This document shows positions 35,423 to 44,593 of a DNA stretch of 58,301 bases, one piece after another. The translations under genes and the position numbers were made by a program. The notes below the pieces were generated by a model. It made no database searches. It worked only from the letters and a program-made list of their open reading frames with translations, and had not been told where the DNA came from. How positions within the stretch are numbered: the stretch's first letter is position 1; every line of letters starts with the position of its first letter. This DNA is from Oscillospiraceae bacterium (GTDB lineage Bacteria > Bacillota > Clostridia > Oscillospirales > CAG-272): the NCBI GenBank assembly GCA_015064805.1, contig SVRN01000001.1, positions 1 through 58,301 of the forward strand, in the 5' to 3' direction.

Positions 35423-37831
35423 ATGAAAATCACAGAAAAAACCATGACAACGCTGGAGTTTGACCGCGTGCTTGCCATGCTTGCCGACTGTGCCCCCACC
35501 GAGGGCAGCCGCGCGATGGCGATCCGCCTCTCTCCATCGGATGATATTCACGTCGTATTGCGCCGATTGCGCCACACGACCGACGCCCGCCGTATGTGCG
35601 ACGCCAAGGGTATGCCGTCCTTTGGTATGGTCAAGGACGTGGCAGGCGCTTGCGAGCGAGCAGAGAAGGGCGCGGTGCTCTCACCGCGTGAGCTGCTCGA
35701 TATTGCGGGCGTGCTTCGCACGGCGCGGACACTGCGCGATTACGGCACCACCAATATGACGTTTGAGACCTCGCTGGATGAAATGTTCGAGCGCTTGATG
35801 CCCAACCGCCATCTGGAGCTTCAGATCGAACGCGCCATTCCCGCCGAGGATATGATCGCGGACGAGGCCAGCCCTGCGCTTGCCACCATCCGCCGCAATA
35901 TGCGTGCCGCCAATATCCGTATCAAGGATATTCTTCATAAATATATTTCGGGCGGAACGCACGCCAAATATTTGCAGGAAAATCTGGTTACCACGCGTGA
36001 CGGCCGTTACGTCGTCCCCGTGCGTGCCGAGTGCCGCGGTGACGTTCCCGGCCTTTTGCACGATACCTCTGCCTCGGGCGCGACGCTGTTCATCGAGCCG
36101 ATGGCCGTCGTCGAGGCAAATAACGAGCTGCGCCTGCTGCACGCCAAGGAGGAGCGCGAGATCGAGCGCATTCTGGCCGAGCTGTCGTCCGCCGTCAGCG
36201 ACGCGGGCAGCGTGATCGACCTCAACTATCGCAACATCACCGAGCTGGCCTTCATTTTCGCCTGCGGTGAGCTGTCCTCCCGTATGCGTGGCATCGCGCC
36301 TGTCCTGACGGGTGAGCGAACGGTCAAGCTGTCCCGCGCTCGTCATCCCCTGATCGATAAAAACGTCGTCGTCCCTATTAACGTCGCGCTTGGCGCGGGA
36401 TGCGGAGACAACGGCGGCTACGATACGCTGATCATCACCGGTCCCAACACGGGCGGTAAGACGGTTACCTTGAAAACGCTGGGTCTGTTTGCCCTGATGG
36501 TGCAATCGGGCTTGCATATTCCCGCCGACGAGCCCTCTACCATGTGCCTGTTCGACCGCATTCTGGTCGATCTTGGCGACGAGCAGAGCATCGAGCAATC
36601 GCTGTCCACCTTCTCGTCACACATGGTCAATATCGTTTCCATTCTGAACGAGCTGACCAATCGCTCCCTCGTGCTGTTCGACGAGCTGGGCGGTGGCACC
36701 GACCCCGTTGAGGGCGCGGCACTGGCCGTGGCCATCATCGAAGCGGTGCGCGAGGCAGGCGCTATGTGCGGTGCGACCACCCACTACGCCGAGCTGAAGG
36801 CGTACGCGTTGTCAACGCCCGGCGTTTGCAACGCTTCGTGCGAGTTTGACGTGGAAACGCTCAAGCCGACCTACAAGCTGATCGTCGGCACACCGGGTAA
36901 ATCCAACGCGTTTGCCATTTCGACCAAGCTGGGCATTCCCCCCGCCATCGTGGCGCGTGCGCAAGAATATATCAGTGCCGATAACAAGCAGTTTGAGGAC
37001 GTCATCGAGCAGCTCGAGCGCAGTCGCATCGCGATGGAAAAGGAACGCGCCGAGGCAGAGCGCTTGCGCAAGGAATACGAGGCTTATAAGGCTGCCTCCG
37101 AGCGAAAGATCCAAAAGCAGTTGGCCGAGTCCGAGGCTACGCTGGAGAAGGCAAGGGAGAAGGCCAATTCCATTCTGACGAGCGCCAAGGTGTCCAGCGA
37201 CTATATTCTGGAGCAGGCGGACAAGGTCCGTCGTGCCCAGGAGACCGACAGACTGGCCTCTCAGCTGGAGGAAACGCGCCGCAACGTCCGCGCTTATCTG
37301 CGTGAGAACGAGGCGTTGATCGATCCCGTCGACGAGCGCAAGGACGAGGACTACGTACTGCCTCGCCCGCTTCGTAAGGGCGACGAGGTCTATCTGATGG
37401 ACATCGGCAAGCAGGCCGTCGTCGTGTCCGAGCCCGACCGCAGCGGCAACGTTATGGTCAAAGCGGGCATCATCACGACTAAGACGAAGATCAAAAATTT
37501 GAAGCTGATTGAAAACACGCCTCAACTGCTGACCAAAGACAAGCAGAGCAAAAAGGCGTCCGACTACCGTGCACAAGTCAGCCACGATTTCAAGCCTGAG
37601 ATTGATTTGCGCGGCATGACGGGCGAGGAGGCTTGGAGCGTCGTTGATAAGTATCTCGACGAAGCACAGCTTCACGGCATCAAAACCGTCTCGCTGATCC
37701 ACGGAAAGGGAACCGGTGCGCTGAAGGCGGCGCTGTGGCGCTTTTTGAAGGGCGACAAGCGACTGTCCTCCTTCCGCCTCGGTCAATACGGGGAAGGCGA
37801 CGGCGGCGTAACGATCGTCGAATTGAAATAA
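35423..37831 (+). CDS. mutS2: MutS2 with C-terminal Smr domain
   Basis: 802 residues. The MutS core and ATPase (GPNTGGKTVT near 340, LVLFDELGGGTDP near 415) are followed by a long Glu/Lys/Arg coiled coil (about 520-640) and the Smr nuclease domain (DLRGMTGEEAWS, then LIHGKGTGALK) at the C-terminus. MutS2 proteins handle branched DNA and, in Bacillus, rescue collided ribosomes. The AAAGGA site is far (about 15 nt) from the ATG at 35423, but the family N-terminus supports this start. Confidence 0.95.
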   Translation: MKITEKTMTTLEFDRVLAMLADCAPTEGSRAMAIRLSPSDDIHVVLRRLRHTTDARRMCDAKGMPSFGMVKDVAGACERAEKGAVLSPRELLDIAGVLRTARTLRDYGTTNMTFETSLDEMFERLMPNRHLELQIERAIPAEDMIADEASPALATIRRNMRAANIRIKDILHKYISGGTHAKYLQENLVTTRDGRYVVPVRAECRGDVPGLLHDTSASGATLFIEPMAVVEANNELRLLHAKEEREIERILAELSSAVSDAGSVIDLNYRNITELAFIFACGELSSRMRGIAPVLTGERTVKLSRARHPLIDKNVVVPINVALGAGCGDNGGYDTLIITGPNTGGKTVTLKTLGLFALMVQSGLHIPADEPSTMCLFDRILVDLGDEQSIEQSLSTFSSHMVNIVSILNELTNRSLVLFDELGGGTDPVEGAALAVAIIEAVREAGAMCGATTHYAELKAYALSTPGVCNASCEFDVETLKPTYKLIVGTPGKSNAFAISTKLGIPPAIVARAQEYISADNKQFEDVIEQLERSRIAMEKERAEAERLRKEYEAYKAASERKIQKQLAESEATLEKAREKANSILTSAKVSSDYILEQADKVRRAQETDRLASQLEETRRNVRAYLRENEALIDPVDERKDEDYVLPRPLRKGDEVYLMDIGKQAVVVSEPDRSGNVMVKAGIITTKTKIKNLKLIENTPQLLTKDKQSKKASDYRAQVSHDFKPEIDLRGMTGEEAWSVVDKYLDEAQLHGIKTVSLIHGKGTGALKAALWRFLKGDKRLSSFRLGQYGEGDGGVTIVELK

Positions 37832-37851
37832 TACCTTTGTAACATTTGCAT

Positions 37852-37899
37852 AACCGACCGCTAAGCTGTCTATCCTTTGGATGGCGCGCGGTCGGTTTT
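37852..37899 (+). terminator. Likely terminator after mutS2
   Basis: 10-bp stem (aaccgaccgc/gcggtcggtt) with a 26-nt loop and TTTT at the end. It is the expected end of the ylbJ-mutS2 cluster. Confidence 0.6.
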
Positions 37900-37978
37900 G
37901 CTATGGATGTGAGATAAAAAAGTTATGAAAAAGTGCAAAAAAAATAAAAGAAAAGACGCAAAACAAGGGGTACGGGTG

Positions 37979-38007
37979 TTGACAATTTGCGAATTTTATG
38001 GTATAAT
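37979..38007 (+). promoter_or_regulatory. Consensus promoter of the MGS-like gene
   Basis: Perfect TTGACA (37979-37984), 17-bp spacer, perfect TATAAT (38002-38007). It predicts strong constitutive transcription. Confidence 0.9.
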
Positions 38008-38118
38008 AAGCCATAAAATTGATAATATTCAGGATAATTTTGTTGTGCAATTCGCCATATAGAACGACGAATCGAATGCAAAAATCCATGTATTTATACC
38101 AAAGAGAGGATGACATGA

Positions 38119-38547
38119 ATGGAAATCGCAATTATCGCCCATGATACGAAAAAAGAATTGATGGCTCAATTCTGTATTGCATATTGCGGCATCTTGAGCA
38201 AGCATAATCTTTGCGCTACCAGCATTACCGCAAAGTATATTTCGGATGCTACGGGCCTGAATATCGAACGTCTTCTGACGGGAGAGCAGGGCGGCGAGCA
38301 GCAGATCGCGTCGCGCATTGCTTACAACGAAATTGACGTTCTGTTGGATTTCCGTGACACCCGTCCGTCTGATTTCGTTGACCCCGTGGAGCACGAGCTG
38401 TTCCGTATGTGTGACCTGTATAACATCCCCGTTGCCACCAACATCGCAACGGCAGAGGTCATCATCACCGCGCTGGATCGTGGCGATCTTGACTGGCGCG
38501 AGATCTATAATCCTCGCTCCGCCTATAACCAGCGCCGTAAAAAATAA
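38119..38547 (+). CDS. Methylglyoxal-synthase-like protein with altered active site
   Basis: 142 residues, collinear with MgsA (EIAIIAHDTKKELM, ATGLNIERLLTGEQGGEQQ, CDLYNIPVATNIATAE). The residues that define the enzyme are changed. The catalytic Asp of GGDQQ is Glu60, the His of the PHxPD segment is Val87 and its Asp is Val90, and the phosphate loop TGTTG reads TSITA. True MgsA turns dihydroxyacetone phosphate into methylglyoxal. With these substitutions I expect a different ligand or a regulatory role. It is transcribed alone from a consensus promoter and ends just before the thrS promoter. Confidence 0.75.
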   Translation: MEIAIIAHDTKKELMAQFCIAYCGILSKHNLCATSITAKYISDATGLNIERLLTGEQGGEQQIASRIAYNEIDVLLDFRDTRPSDFVDPVEHELFRMCDLYNIPVATNIATAEVIITALDRGDLDWREIYNPRSAYNQRRKK

Positions 38548-38559
38548 TTGAAAAATCTC

Positions 38560-38588
38560 TTGACAAACGCCTGTCCGTGCGGTAAAAT
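38560..38588 (+). promoter_or_regulatory. thrS promoter
   Basis: TTGACA (38560-38565), 17-bp spacer, TAAAAT (38583-38588), at the head of the T-box leader. Confidence 0.8.
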
Positions 38589-38594
38589 AATGCA

Positions 38595-38810
38595 TGGCGA
38601 CGACGTTTGCCGCGATCGGACACGTAAAGGGAGCACTTTACAATCAGAGAGAGAACCCGAGCATAGCTCGTGCTGAAAGGTTCTTATGCAAAGCCCCGAT
38701 ATACCACCGTATCGTACATTTGAATACCAATGAAGCAAAAGCACGGGTGGAACCGTGCGGATACGATCCGCACCCCGACAAAGATTCTTTGTCGGGGTGC
38801 GCTTTTATTT
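38595..38810 (+). ncRNA. T-box leader of thrS
   Basis: About 215 nt of structured leader. The T-box sequence (GGGTGGAACCGTG) lies at 38744-38756, inside an antiterminator preceded by AAAAGC. Stem I features (AGAGAGA, then a GAGCATAGCTC hairpin) lie upstream. Uncharged tRNA-Thr should stabilise the antiterminator. The specifier is not certain: ACC at 38726-38728 and another ACC at 38704-38706 would both read threonine. Confidence 0.85.
38770..38810 (+). terminator. T-box attenuator terminator
   Basis: 14-bp perfect stem (gcaccccgacaaag and its complement) with a 3-nt loop and T-rich tail, directly after the T-box motif. Confidence 0.9.
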
Positions 38811-38839
38811 TGAACAATATATCAATGGAGGAAAATATC

Positions 38840-40777
38840 ATGTTTTCAGTCAAATTTGCAGAAAAAGAAATGAGCTTTGACGCACCGCTGTCCGTTTTTG
38901 ACGCGGCTCGTGCGGCAGAGGTTGGTACGCGCGCACATCTGGCGGCCCGCGTGAACGGTCAGGTGGTCGATATGACGCACGTCCTCGACGCTGACGCCGA
39001 CGTTCAGCTGCTCACCTTTGAGGACAAGGACGGTCGTCACGTCTTCAATCACACGGCGGCTCACGTATTGGCACAGGCCGTCAAGAGACTGTTCCCCGAC
39101 GCCAAGCTGACCATCGGTCCTGCCATCGAGAGCGGCTTCTATTACGATTTCGACAGCGAAACGCCCTTCTCGGCCGACGTGCTCAAAAAGCTCGAGGACG
39201 AGATGAAGAAGATCGTCAAGGAAAATCTGCTCATTGAGAGATTCACGTTGCCTCGCGAGGAGGCCATCGCCTTTATGACCGAGAGAGAGGAGCCCTACAA
39301 GGTTCAGCTCATCAAGGAGCTGCCCGAGGGTGAGATCATCAGCTTCTACCGTCAGGGCGAGTACGTTGACCTTTGCGCAGGTCCTCACCTGTACGCTACG
39401 GGCGCGGTCAAGGCGTTCAAGCTGACCCAGTGCACGGGCGCGTATTGGAAGGGCGACCAGAGCAATAAGATGCTGCAGCGCGTCTACGGCGTAGCGTTCC
39501 CCAACAAGGAAGGCCTCAACGCTCACTTGACGCAGCTCGAGGAAGCCAAAAAGCGCGACCACAACAAGCTCGGCCGCGATCTGGAATATTTCACGACGGT
39601 CGACGTCATCGGCCAGGGTCTGCCCATCATCATGCCCAAGGGTTCGCGCGTCATTCAGACGCTGCAGCGCTGGGTTGAGGACGAGGAGCAGAAGAGAGGC
39701 TACCTCTTGACCAAAACGCCGCTGATGGCCAAGCGCGATCTGTATCGCATCTCTGGTCACTGGGATCACTACCGCGACGGTATGTTCATTCTGGGCGACG
39801 CGGACGACGAGACCAAGGAGTGCTTCGCGCTGCGTCCCATGACCTGCCCCTTCCAGTATCAGGTATTCCTGAATAAGAAGCGTTCCTACCGCGATCTGCC
39901 CATGCGTCTGGGTGAAACGTCCACGCTGTTCCGTAACGAGGACAGCGGCGAGATGCACGGTCTGATCCGCGTTCGTCAGTTCACCATTTCCGAGGGTCAC
40001 CTGGTGCTCCGTCCCGAGCAGCTCGAGGAAGAATTCCGCGGCTGTCTGGAGTTGGCTAAATATTGCCTGGATACCGTCGGCATGCTGGAGGACTGCACCT
40101 TCCGTTTCTCGCAGTGGGATCCTGCCCGCGCAGGCATCAAGTACGAGGGTACGCCCGAGCAGTGGGAAGAAGCACAGCGCGTGATGGGTAATATCCTTGA
40201 TAACCTCGGAGTCAAGTACGACATCGGTATTGACGAGGCTGCCTTCTACGGTCCCAAGCTGGACATCCAGTACAAGAACGTATTTGGCAAGGAGGATACC
40301 ATCGTTACCATCCAGATCGACATGCTGCTGGCCGAAAAGTTCGGCATGGAGTACGTTGACAGCGACGGTCAGCTCAAAAAGCCTTATATCATCCACCGCA
40401 CCTCGCTGGGTTGCTACGAGAGAACGCTTGCCTACCTGATCGAAAAGTACGCAGGCGCATTGCCTACCTGGATGGCACCCGTACAGGCCAAGTTCCTGCC
40501 TATGGGTGACGGTGAGGTCGAGTACTGCCAGAAGATCGCGGATCGCATGACCGCCATGGGTATGCGCGTTGAGATCGACAAGAGCAACAACACCATCGGC
40601 TACAAGATCCGTGCCGCACAGCAGGAGAAGGTGCCTTATATGCTCATCGTCGGTGCCAAGGAAGTGGAGAACGGTACCGTTTCCGTCCGCTCCCGCAAGG
40701 AAGGCGAGAAGGGCGCAATGCCCGCGTCCGACTTCCTTTCCTTGATCATCGACGAGATCGCGGAGAAGAGAAGATAA
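38840..40777 (+). CDS. thrS: Threonyl-tRNA synthetase
   Basis: 645 residues: TGS domain (1-60), editing domain (HVLAQAVKRLFPDAKLTIGP), class II core with motif 2 (TSTLFRNEDSGEMHG) and zinc-site Cys in RPMTCPFQ, and anticodon-binding domain at the C-terminus. The ATG at 38840 follows GGAGG; an in-frame ATG at 38825 lies on that site. Expression is set by the T-box leader. Confidence 0.98.
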   Translation: MFSVKFAEKEMSFDAPLSVFDAARAAEVGTRAHLAARVNGQVVDMTHVLDADADVQLLTFEDKDGRHVFNHTAAHVLAQAVKRLFPDAKLTIGPAIESGFYYDFDSETPFSADVLKKLEDEMKKIVKENLLIERFTLPREEAIAFMTEREEPYKVQLIKELPEGEIISFYRQGEYVDLCAGPHLYATGAVKAFKLTQCTGAYWKGDQSNKMLQRVYGVAFPNKEGLNAHLTQLEEAKKRDHNKLGRDLEYFTTVDVIGQGLPIIMPKGSRVIQTLQRWVEDEEQKRGYLLTKTPLMAKRDLYRISGHWDHYRDGMFILGDADDETKECFALRPMTCPFQYQVFLNKKRSYRDLPMRLGETSTLFRNEDSGEMHGLIRVRQFTISEGHLVLRPEQLEEEFRGCLELAKYCLDTVGMLEDCTFRFSQWDPARAGIKYEGTPEQWEEAQRVMGNILDNLGVKYDIGIDEAAFYGPKLDIQYKNVFGKEDTIVTIQIDMLLAEKFGMEYVDSDGQLKKPYIIHRTSLGCYERTLAYLIEKYAGALPTWMAPVQAKFLPMGDGEVEYCQKIADRMTAMGMRVEIDKSNNTIGYKIRAAQQEKVPYMLIVGAKEVENGTVSVRSRKEGEKGAMPASDFLSLIIDEIAEKRR

Positions 40778-40790
40778 TCAGAATAAAAAG

Positions 40791-40826
40791 AAAACGCCAA
40801 GTCCCGCGGGACTTGGCGTTTTTTTG
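40791..40826. terminator. Shared terminator, thrS and leftward lipoprotein
   Basis: About 14-bp perfect stem (aaaacgccaagtcc and its complement) with a GC-rich tip and A/T runs on both sides, between converging genes. Confidence 0.9.
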
Positions 40827-40828
40827 CG

Positions 40829-42544
40829 TTATTCATACTTATAATTCGTCAGAATGGCGTTGCTTTCGATCACGATGCGATCTCCTGACGCTTTGCCCGA
40901 AATGACGAAATCCGGGGAGGAGCTCGAGGTGATGATGGTGTTGCCCGTGATGGAGGCCGCGCCCTTGAAGGAGGGCGTGATTTCGATGGCCGCCGTGCCG
41001 TTGGCGCAAATGGTATTGCCGGACAGGGTAACGCCCGAGCCGCCCTTGATGCTGACGGGAACGGCTGAGTGATCGGACTGTGTGCGGGAGATGTTACAGC
41101 CCGTGACGGTGATCATTTGTCCGCCGGACACGTTGACCGCATGGGCGCCGTTGGTTTTAAGCTCGCATCCCGTCATGGTGACGCGGGTCAAGGGGCTTGT
41201 TTGACTTGTGACGTCCAGACCGAAGAAATGATTCCAGTAAGTACCGCCAACAACCGTCAGCGCGTGCTGACCCTTGTCGACCTTAAGACCCGTTTCACAC
41301 AGGTCGGTCGAGCAGTTGGTAAAGCTACCCCAGCAGCCCTCGTACACACCGCCGCCAACGTCGGACTCCTCAAAAAGGAAGCCGATTTTGGCGTTGAAGG
41401 TGAACAAGTTGACCGCGCGCAGATCGTCGTTCTTGCCAAACTTGAAGGCGACCTCGCAGGAGTTCTTGTTTGCGCCGCCCGTGTGGGGGCACCATACCTC
41501 AATGTTGCAAAGCGTGGCAACGTCCCAGGTAGAGTGAACGTTGACGCCGATCTTATACGCATTGACGATGAAAATGTTTTCGATGAAGCAGCGTCCGGGG
41601 TTGGCACCGCCGTCATAGAAGGTCGAAATGCCGATGTAGGGATTATAGATCTTCAGATTGCTGACGCGTGCGCCTGCATTGGAAAGACGAACGGTTTCGG
41701 CAGTTGTGACGTCCATCTCCTTGCTTGCGCCCTTGACGTCGATCAGCAGACCCGAAAGAGAACCAGCAACAACGTCGAATACGGGAGACTCAAGATTGGT
41801 CTGCACGATGACGGGCAGATCGCTGTCGTCCGCCGTCCAAGCGCCCGAATGGTAGCCGTACAGCGTGACCTGATTCAGCTCGATCGTGTCCGAGATGATA
41901 TACGTTCCGGCAGGAACGTATATGGGAAGGCCGTCCGCTTCAGCCGCGGCAACCGCCGCGCGGAAGGACTCGGTCTCGTCGCGTACGCCGTCGCCCTCGG
42001 CACCGTAGTCAATGACGTTGTGGTAGTTGTAATTGGGAACCTCGTAACCGAAATAAACGGCAAGAAATTCATACACGGCACGGCGGACGCTGTATTCGTC
42101 CAGACCGACCAGACAGATCTTTCCGTTGATCTGCGTTACCGTGTAGGGGTTGCTGTCCGAGAGCAACTTCATGGCTTCGGCAGACTCGGGGCGATTGGTT
42201 TCGCCAACGAGGATCTCATGATCGGACTTCATATCCTCGACCCAGTCCTCAGCGACCTCAATTTCGGCCTCGGTTGCCTCCTTGATGGTCGTGCGCGCCA
42301 GAATGACGGCGTTTTTGACCAGCTTGGTGGCCTTTTCCGAGCGGATCATGATATAATCCGCAACGGTGTTTTTGATGTTACCCAGGGTATAGTTGTTTTC
42401 GCTGTTCTGGCTGTGATCCGTGTCGGCGGTTTCGTTGTCTTCGTTCTCGGGCGGCGTCGGTGTTTTGTCACAGCCCGCAGTCAATAAGCAAGTTGTCAGA
42501 AGAACTGTGGCTATAAGCAGGCAAAGCAGCTTTTTCGTCTTCAT
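40829..42544 (-). CDS. Beta-helix lipoprotein, last gene of the uxu operon
   Basis: 571 residues. The signal peptide ends at lipobox LTAGC. A Pro/Asp/Asn linker and an N-terminal module with HEILVGETNR (about 115-125) lead into a right-handed beta helix opened by VIDYGAEGDGVRDETESF and IYVPAGTYIISDT, the Pectate_lyase_3 signature. Many short repeats end in VTMTGC/VTVTGC turns. It should act at the cell surface on a polysaccharide. Location behind uronate genes suggests pectin- or glucuronate-type substrates. The start at 42544 has AGGAG upstream. Its N-terminal module is shared with the lipoprotein at 4889-7513. Confidence 0.75.
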   Translation of the reverse strand: MKTKKLLCLLIATVLLTTCLLTAGCDKTPTPPENEDNETADTDHSQNSENNYTLGNIKNTVADYIMIRSEKATKLVKNAVILARTTIKEATEAEIEVAEDWVEDMKSDHEILVGETNRPESAEAMKLLSDSNPYTVTQINGKICLVGLDEYSVRRAVYEFLAVYFGYEVPNYNYHNVIDYGAEGDGVRDETESFRAAVAAAEADGLPIYVPAGTYIISDTIELNQVTLYGYHSGAWTADDSDLPVIVQTNLESPVFDVVAGSLSGLLIDVKGASKEMDVTTAETVRLSNAGARVSNLKIYNPYIGISTFYDGGANPGRCFIENIFIVNAYKIGVNVHSTWDVATLCNIEVWCPHTGGANKNSCEVAFKFGKNDDLRAVNLFTFNAKIGFLFEESDVGGGVYEGCWGSFTNCSTDLCETGLKVDKGQHALTVVGGTYWNHFFGLDVTSQTSPLTRVTMTGCELKTNGAHAVNVSGGQMITVTGCNISRTQSDHSAVPVSIKGGSGVTLSGNTICANGTAAIEITPSFKGAASITGNTIITSSSSPDFVISGKASGDRIVIESNAILTNYKYE

Positions 42545-42575
42545 GCAAGTTATTCTCCTGTTCAAAAATGGGGAC

Positions 42576-43775
42576 TCAAGCGTTGTAGGTGCCTTCCGTG
42601 TCGGCCAAAACGGCGGACACGTTTTCCTTGCGGCGGGAGGTCTTGACTCTCTTCATCAGCTCGGACTTGAACAGAGCGTCGTCCATGGGGATATCGACGG
42701 GCTTGCCCAACCAAGCGGACAGATGCATGGCGTTGGAGATGGTCAGACCGTTGACACCCTCGCGACCGTCGGCAATCAGCGGCTCGCCGCGCAGGATCGC
42801 GCCTGCGAATGCGTTGAGCACGCCAACGTGCTGGGAGTTGTCGCCACAGCCGGTGCAATCGACCTTGATGGTCTCGCACTTGGGCTGACCGAAGGGAACG
42901 GTGTTGGTGCGAGAGAATTCAGGCTCGGGGATCTCGAGCTTGCGCATCGTCAGCGAGCCACCGTCGCAGATGAGCATACCGCCGTCGCAGACGACCTCCA
43001 GACGGTTGGAGCCGGGGGCGTCGCCCGTGGAGGTGATGAACATACCGGTAGCGCCGTTGGGATACTCTACGTATGCGGTTACGTCGTCCTCAACCTCGAT
43101 GTCGTGCCACTTACCAAAGTGCAGCTTAGCATCGATCTTGGAGGGCATGCCGCAGATCCACTGCCACAGGTCCAGGTTGTGGGGGCACTGGTTGAGCAGA
43201 ACGCCGCCGCCTTCGCCCGACCAGGTTGCGCGCCATGCACCGGAGTTGTAGTACGCCTGAGGGCGATACCAGCCCGTGACGATCCAGGTAGAGCGACGAA
43301 TCTGACCGAGCTCACCGCTCTGGATGATATCACGCATCTTGCGATACAAGGGATTGGTTCTCTGGTTAAACATGAGCGCATAGATGAGATCGGGATGCTT
43401 GTCAGCCTCCTCCATCAGCTCGCGCACCTGCTCGGCGTAAACGCCTGCGGGCTTTTCGCTCATGACGTGCAGGCCTGCCTGCAGACCTGCGATGCAGTAA
43501 CGAGGGTGATCGTAGTGGGGAACGGCGACGATAATGGCGTCAACCTGACCCGAGGAGATCATCTCCATCGCGTCGGTGAAGGTAGCGATCTCGGGGATCT
43601 CGGGATGCTCAGCGCGTGCCTTTTCCACCATGTTGCAGGCGTGATCCAGGCGAGCGGTGTCAATATCGGCAACGGCCGTGACCTCGATCTCGGGGCACTT
43701 GCGAGCGAGAATGTTGGAGAGGTGTCCGGAGCCCATGTTACCGACACCGATAATACCAAGTCTTACTTTTTCCAT
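42576..43775 (-). CDS. Gfo/Idh/MocA-family oxidoreductase
   Basis: 399 residues. Rossmann motif GIIGVGNMGSGHL at the N-terminus, the EKP motif in MSEKPAGVYAEQ near 120, and the C-terminal alpha/beta substrate domain. The family oxidises or reduces sugars and their derivatives with NAD(P). It is the fifth gene of the leftward uxu operon. A long insertion rich in Cys/Gly (CTGCGDNSQHVG) lies near 310. The exact sugar is unknown. Confidence 0.88.
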   Translation of the reverse strand: MEKVRLGIIGVGNMGSGHLSNILARKCPEIEVTAVADIDTARLDHACNMVEKARAEHPEIPEIATFTDAMEMISSGQVDAIIVAVPHYDHPRYCIAGLQAGLHVMSEKPAGVYAEQVRELMEEADKHPDLIYALMFNQRTNPLYRKMRDIIQSGELGQIRRSTWIVTGWYRPQAYYNSGAWRATWSGEGGGVLLNQCPHNLDLWQWICGMPSKIDAKLHFGKWHDIEVEDDVTAYVEYPNGATGMFITSTGDAPGSNRLEVVCDGGMLICDGGSLTMRKLEIPEPEFSRTNTVPFGQPKCETIKVDCTGCGDNSQHVGVLNAFAGAILRGEPLIADGREGVNGLTISNAMHLSAWLGKPVDIPMDDALFKSELMKRVKTSRRKENVSAVLADTEGTYNA

Positions 43776-43808
43776 GATTATGTATCCTTTCAAATAGTAG
43801 AATTAAAA

Positions 43809-44579
43809 TCAGCTTAAGCCGCGAGAGCGGAAGAAGTCGTAGCTGCGCTTCATGCAGGCAAACGGATCCTCGCCGTTGCAGTTGTCCTGCTCGATGTAGC
43901 CGAACTTGACGCCCGTGTCGACGCAGGCCTTGATGATGGCGTCGTAGTCCATGATGCCGTCACCGTTGGGAACCATGATGATGTCTCCATTGGCATTGTG
44001 AGACATATCCTTGAAGTGGACGCAATCGGTGCGGCCCTCCAGCGCGTACAGCCACTTGACGGGATTTTCGCCCGTGTACTGTGCCCACCAAACGTCAAAG
44101 GTGATGCCGTATTCGTTGGCAGGGAATTCCTCGAGCATGCGCGTCAGAACGTTCTTGCCGTCTACCATAGCAAACTCGAAGTGGTGCGTGTGATACATGA
44201 ACTTACTGCCGTTTTCTGCAAAATACTTGGCAGCAGGGCGGACGCGGTCGAAGAACGCGTTCAGCTTCTCGACGGTGAAGGGACGCATGTAGTCGGCGGG
44301 CATGCAGCCGATGCCGATGTAGGGGCAGTTCATGGTCTGGTGGAACTTGAGCGTGCCCTCGGGATCGCCCGCGATGCGGTTGATGTCAAAGTGGGTGATG
44401 TCAGCCGTCAGACCGTATTCTTTGAGTCTTTCGGCCATCCATGCGGGATCGTAAGCGCAAACGCCCGAGAGCTGCACGGTCTTGATGCCCATGTCAGCAA
44501 CCTTCTTTAAGGTCTCGTCCAGATCCTGCGTGGTCTTGCAAAAATCGCGCAGAGTAAAGAGTTGTGCACCGATAATCAT
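43809..44579 (-). CDS. TIM-barrel sugar phosphate isomerase/epimerase (first copy)
   Basis: 256 residues of the xylose-isomerase-like TIM-barrel family (AP_endonuc_2). Metal-site segments include HHFEFAMV, FDVWWAQYTG, VHFKDMS and the C-terminal YIEQDNCNG. Family members isomerise or epimerise inosose, hydroxypyruvate-type or keto sugars. It shares fold but little direct sequence with the neighbour at 44594-45442. Confidence 0.85.
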   Translation of the reverse strand: MIIGAQLFTLRDFCKTTQDLDETLKKVADMGIKTVQLSGVCAYDPAWMAERLKEYGLTADITHFDINRIAGDPEGTLKFHQTMNCPYIGIGCMPADYMRPFTVEKLNAFFDRVRPAAKYFAENGSKFMYHTHHFEFAMVDGKNVLTRMLEEFPANEYGITFDVWWAQYTGENPVKWLYALEGRTDCVHFKDMSHNANGDIIMVPNGDGIMDYDAIIKACVDTGVKFGYIEQDNCNGEDPFACMKRSYDFFRSRGLS

Positions 44580-44593
44580 AATAGATATCCTCC

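Noticed and set aside
38594-38839. A longer thrS start within the leader
   Set aside because: The frame is open, but the sequence is the T-box leader, including the terminator. GGAGG places the start at 38840.
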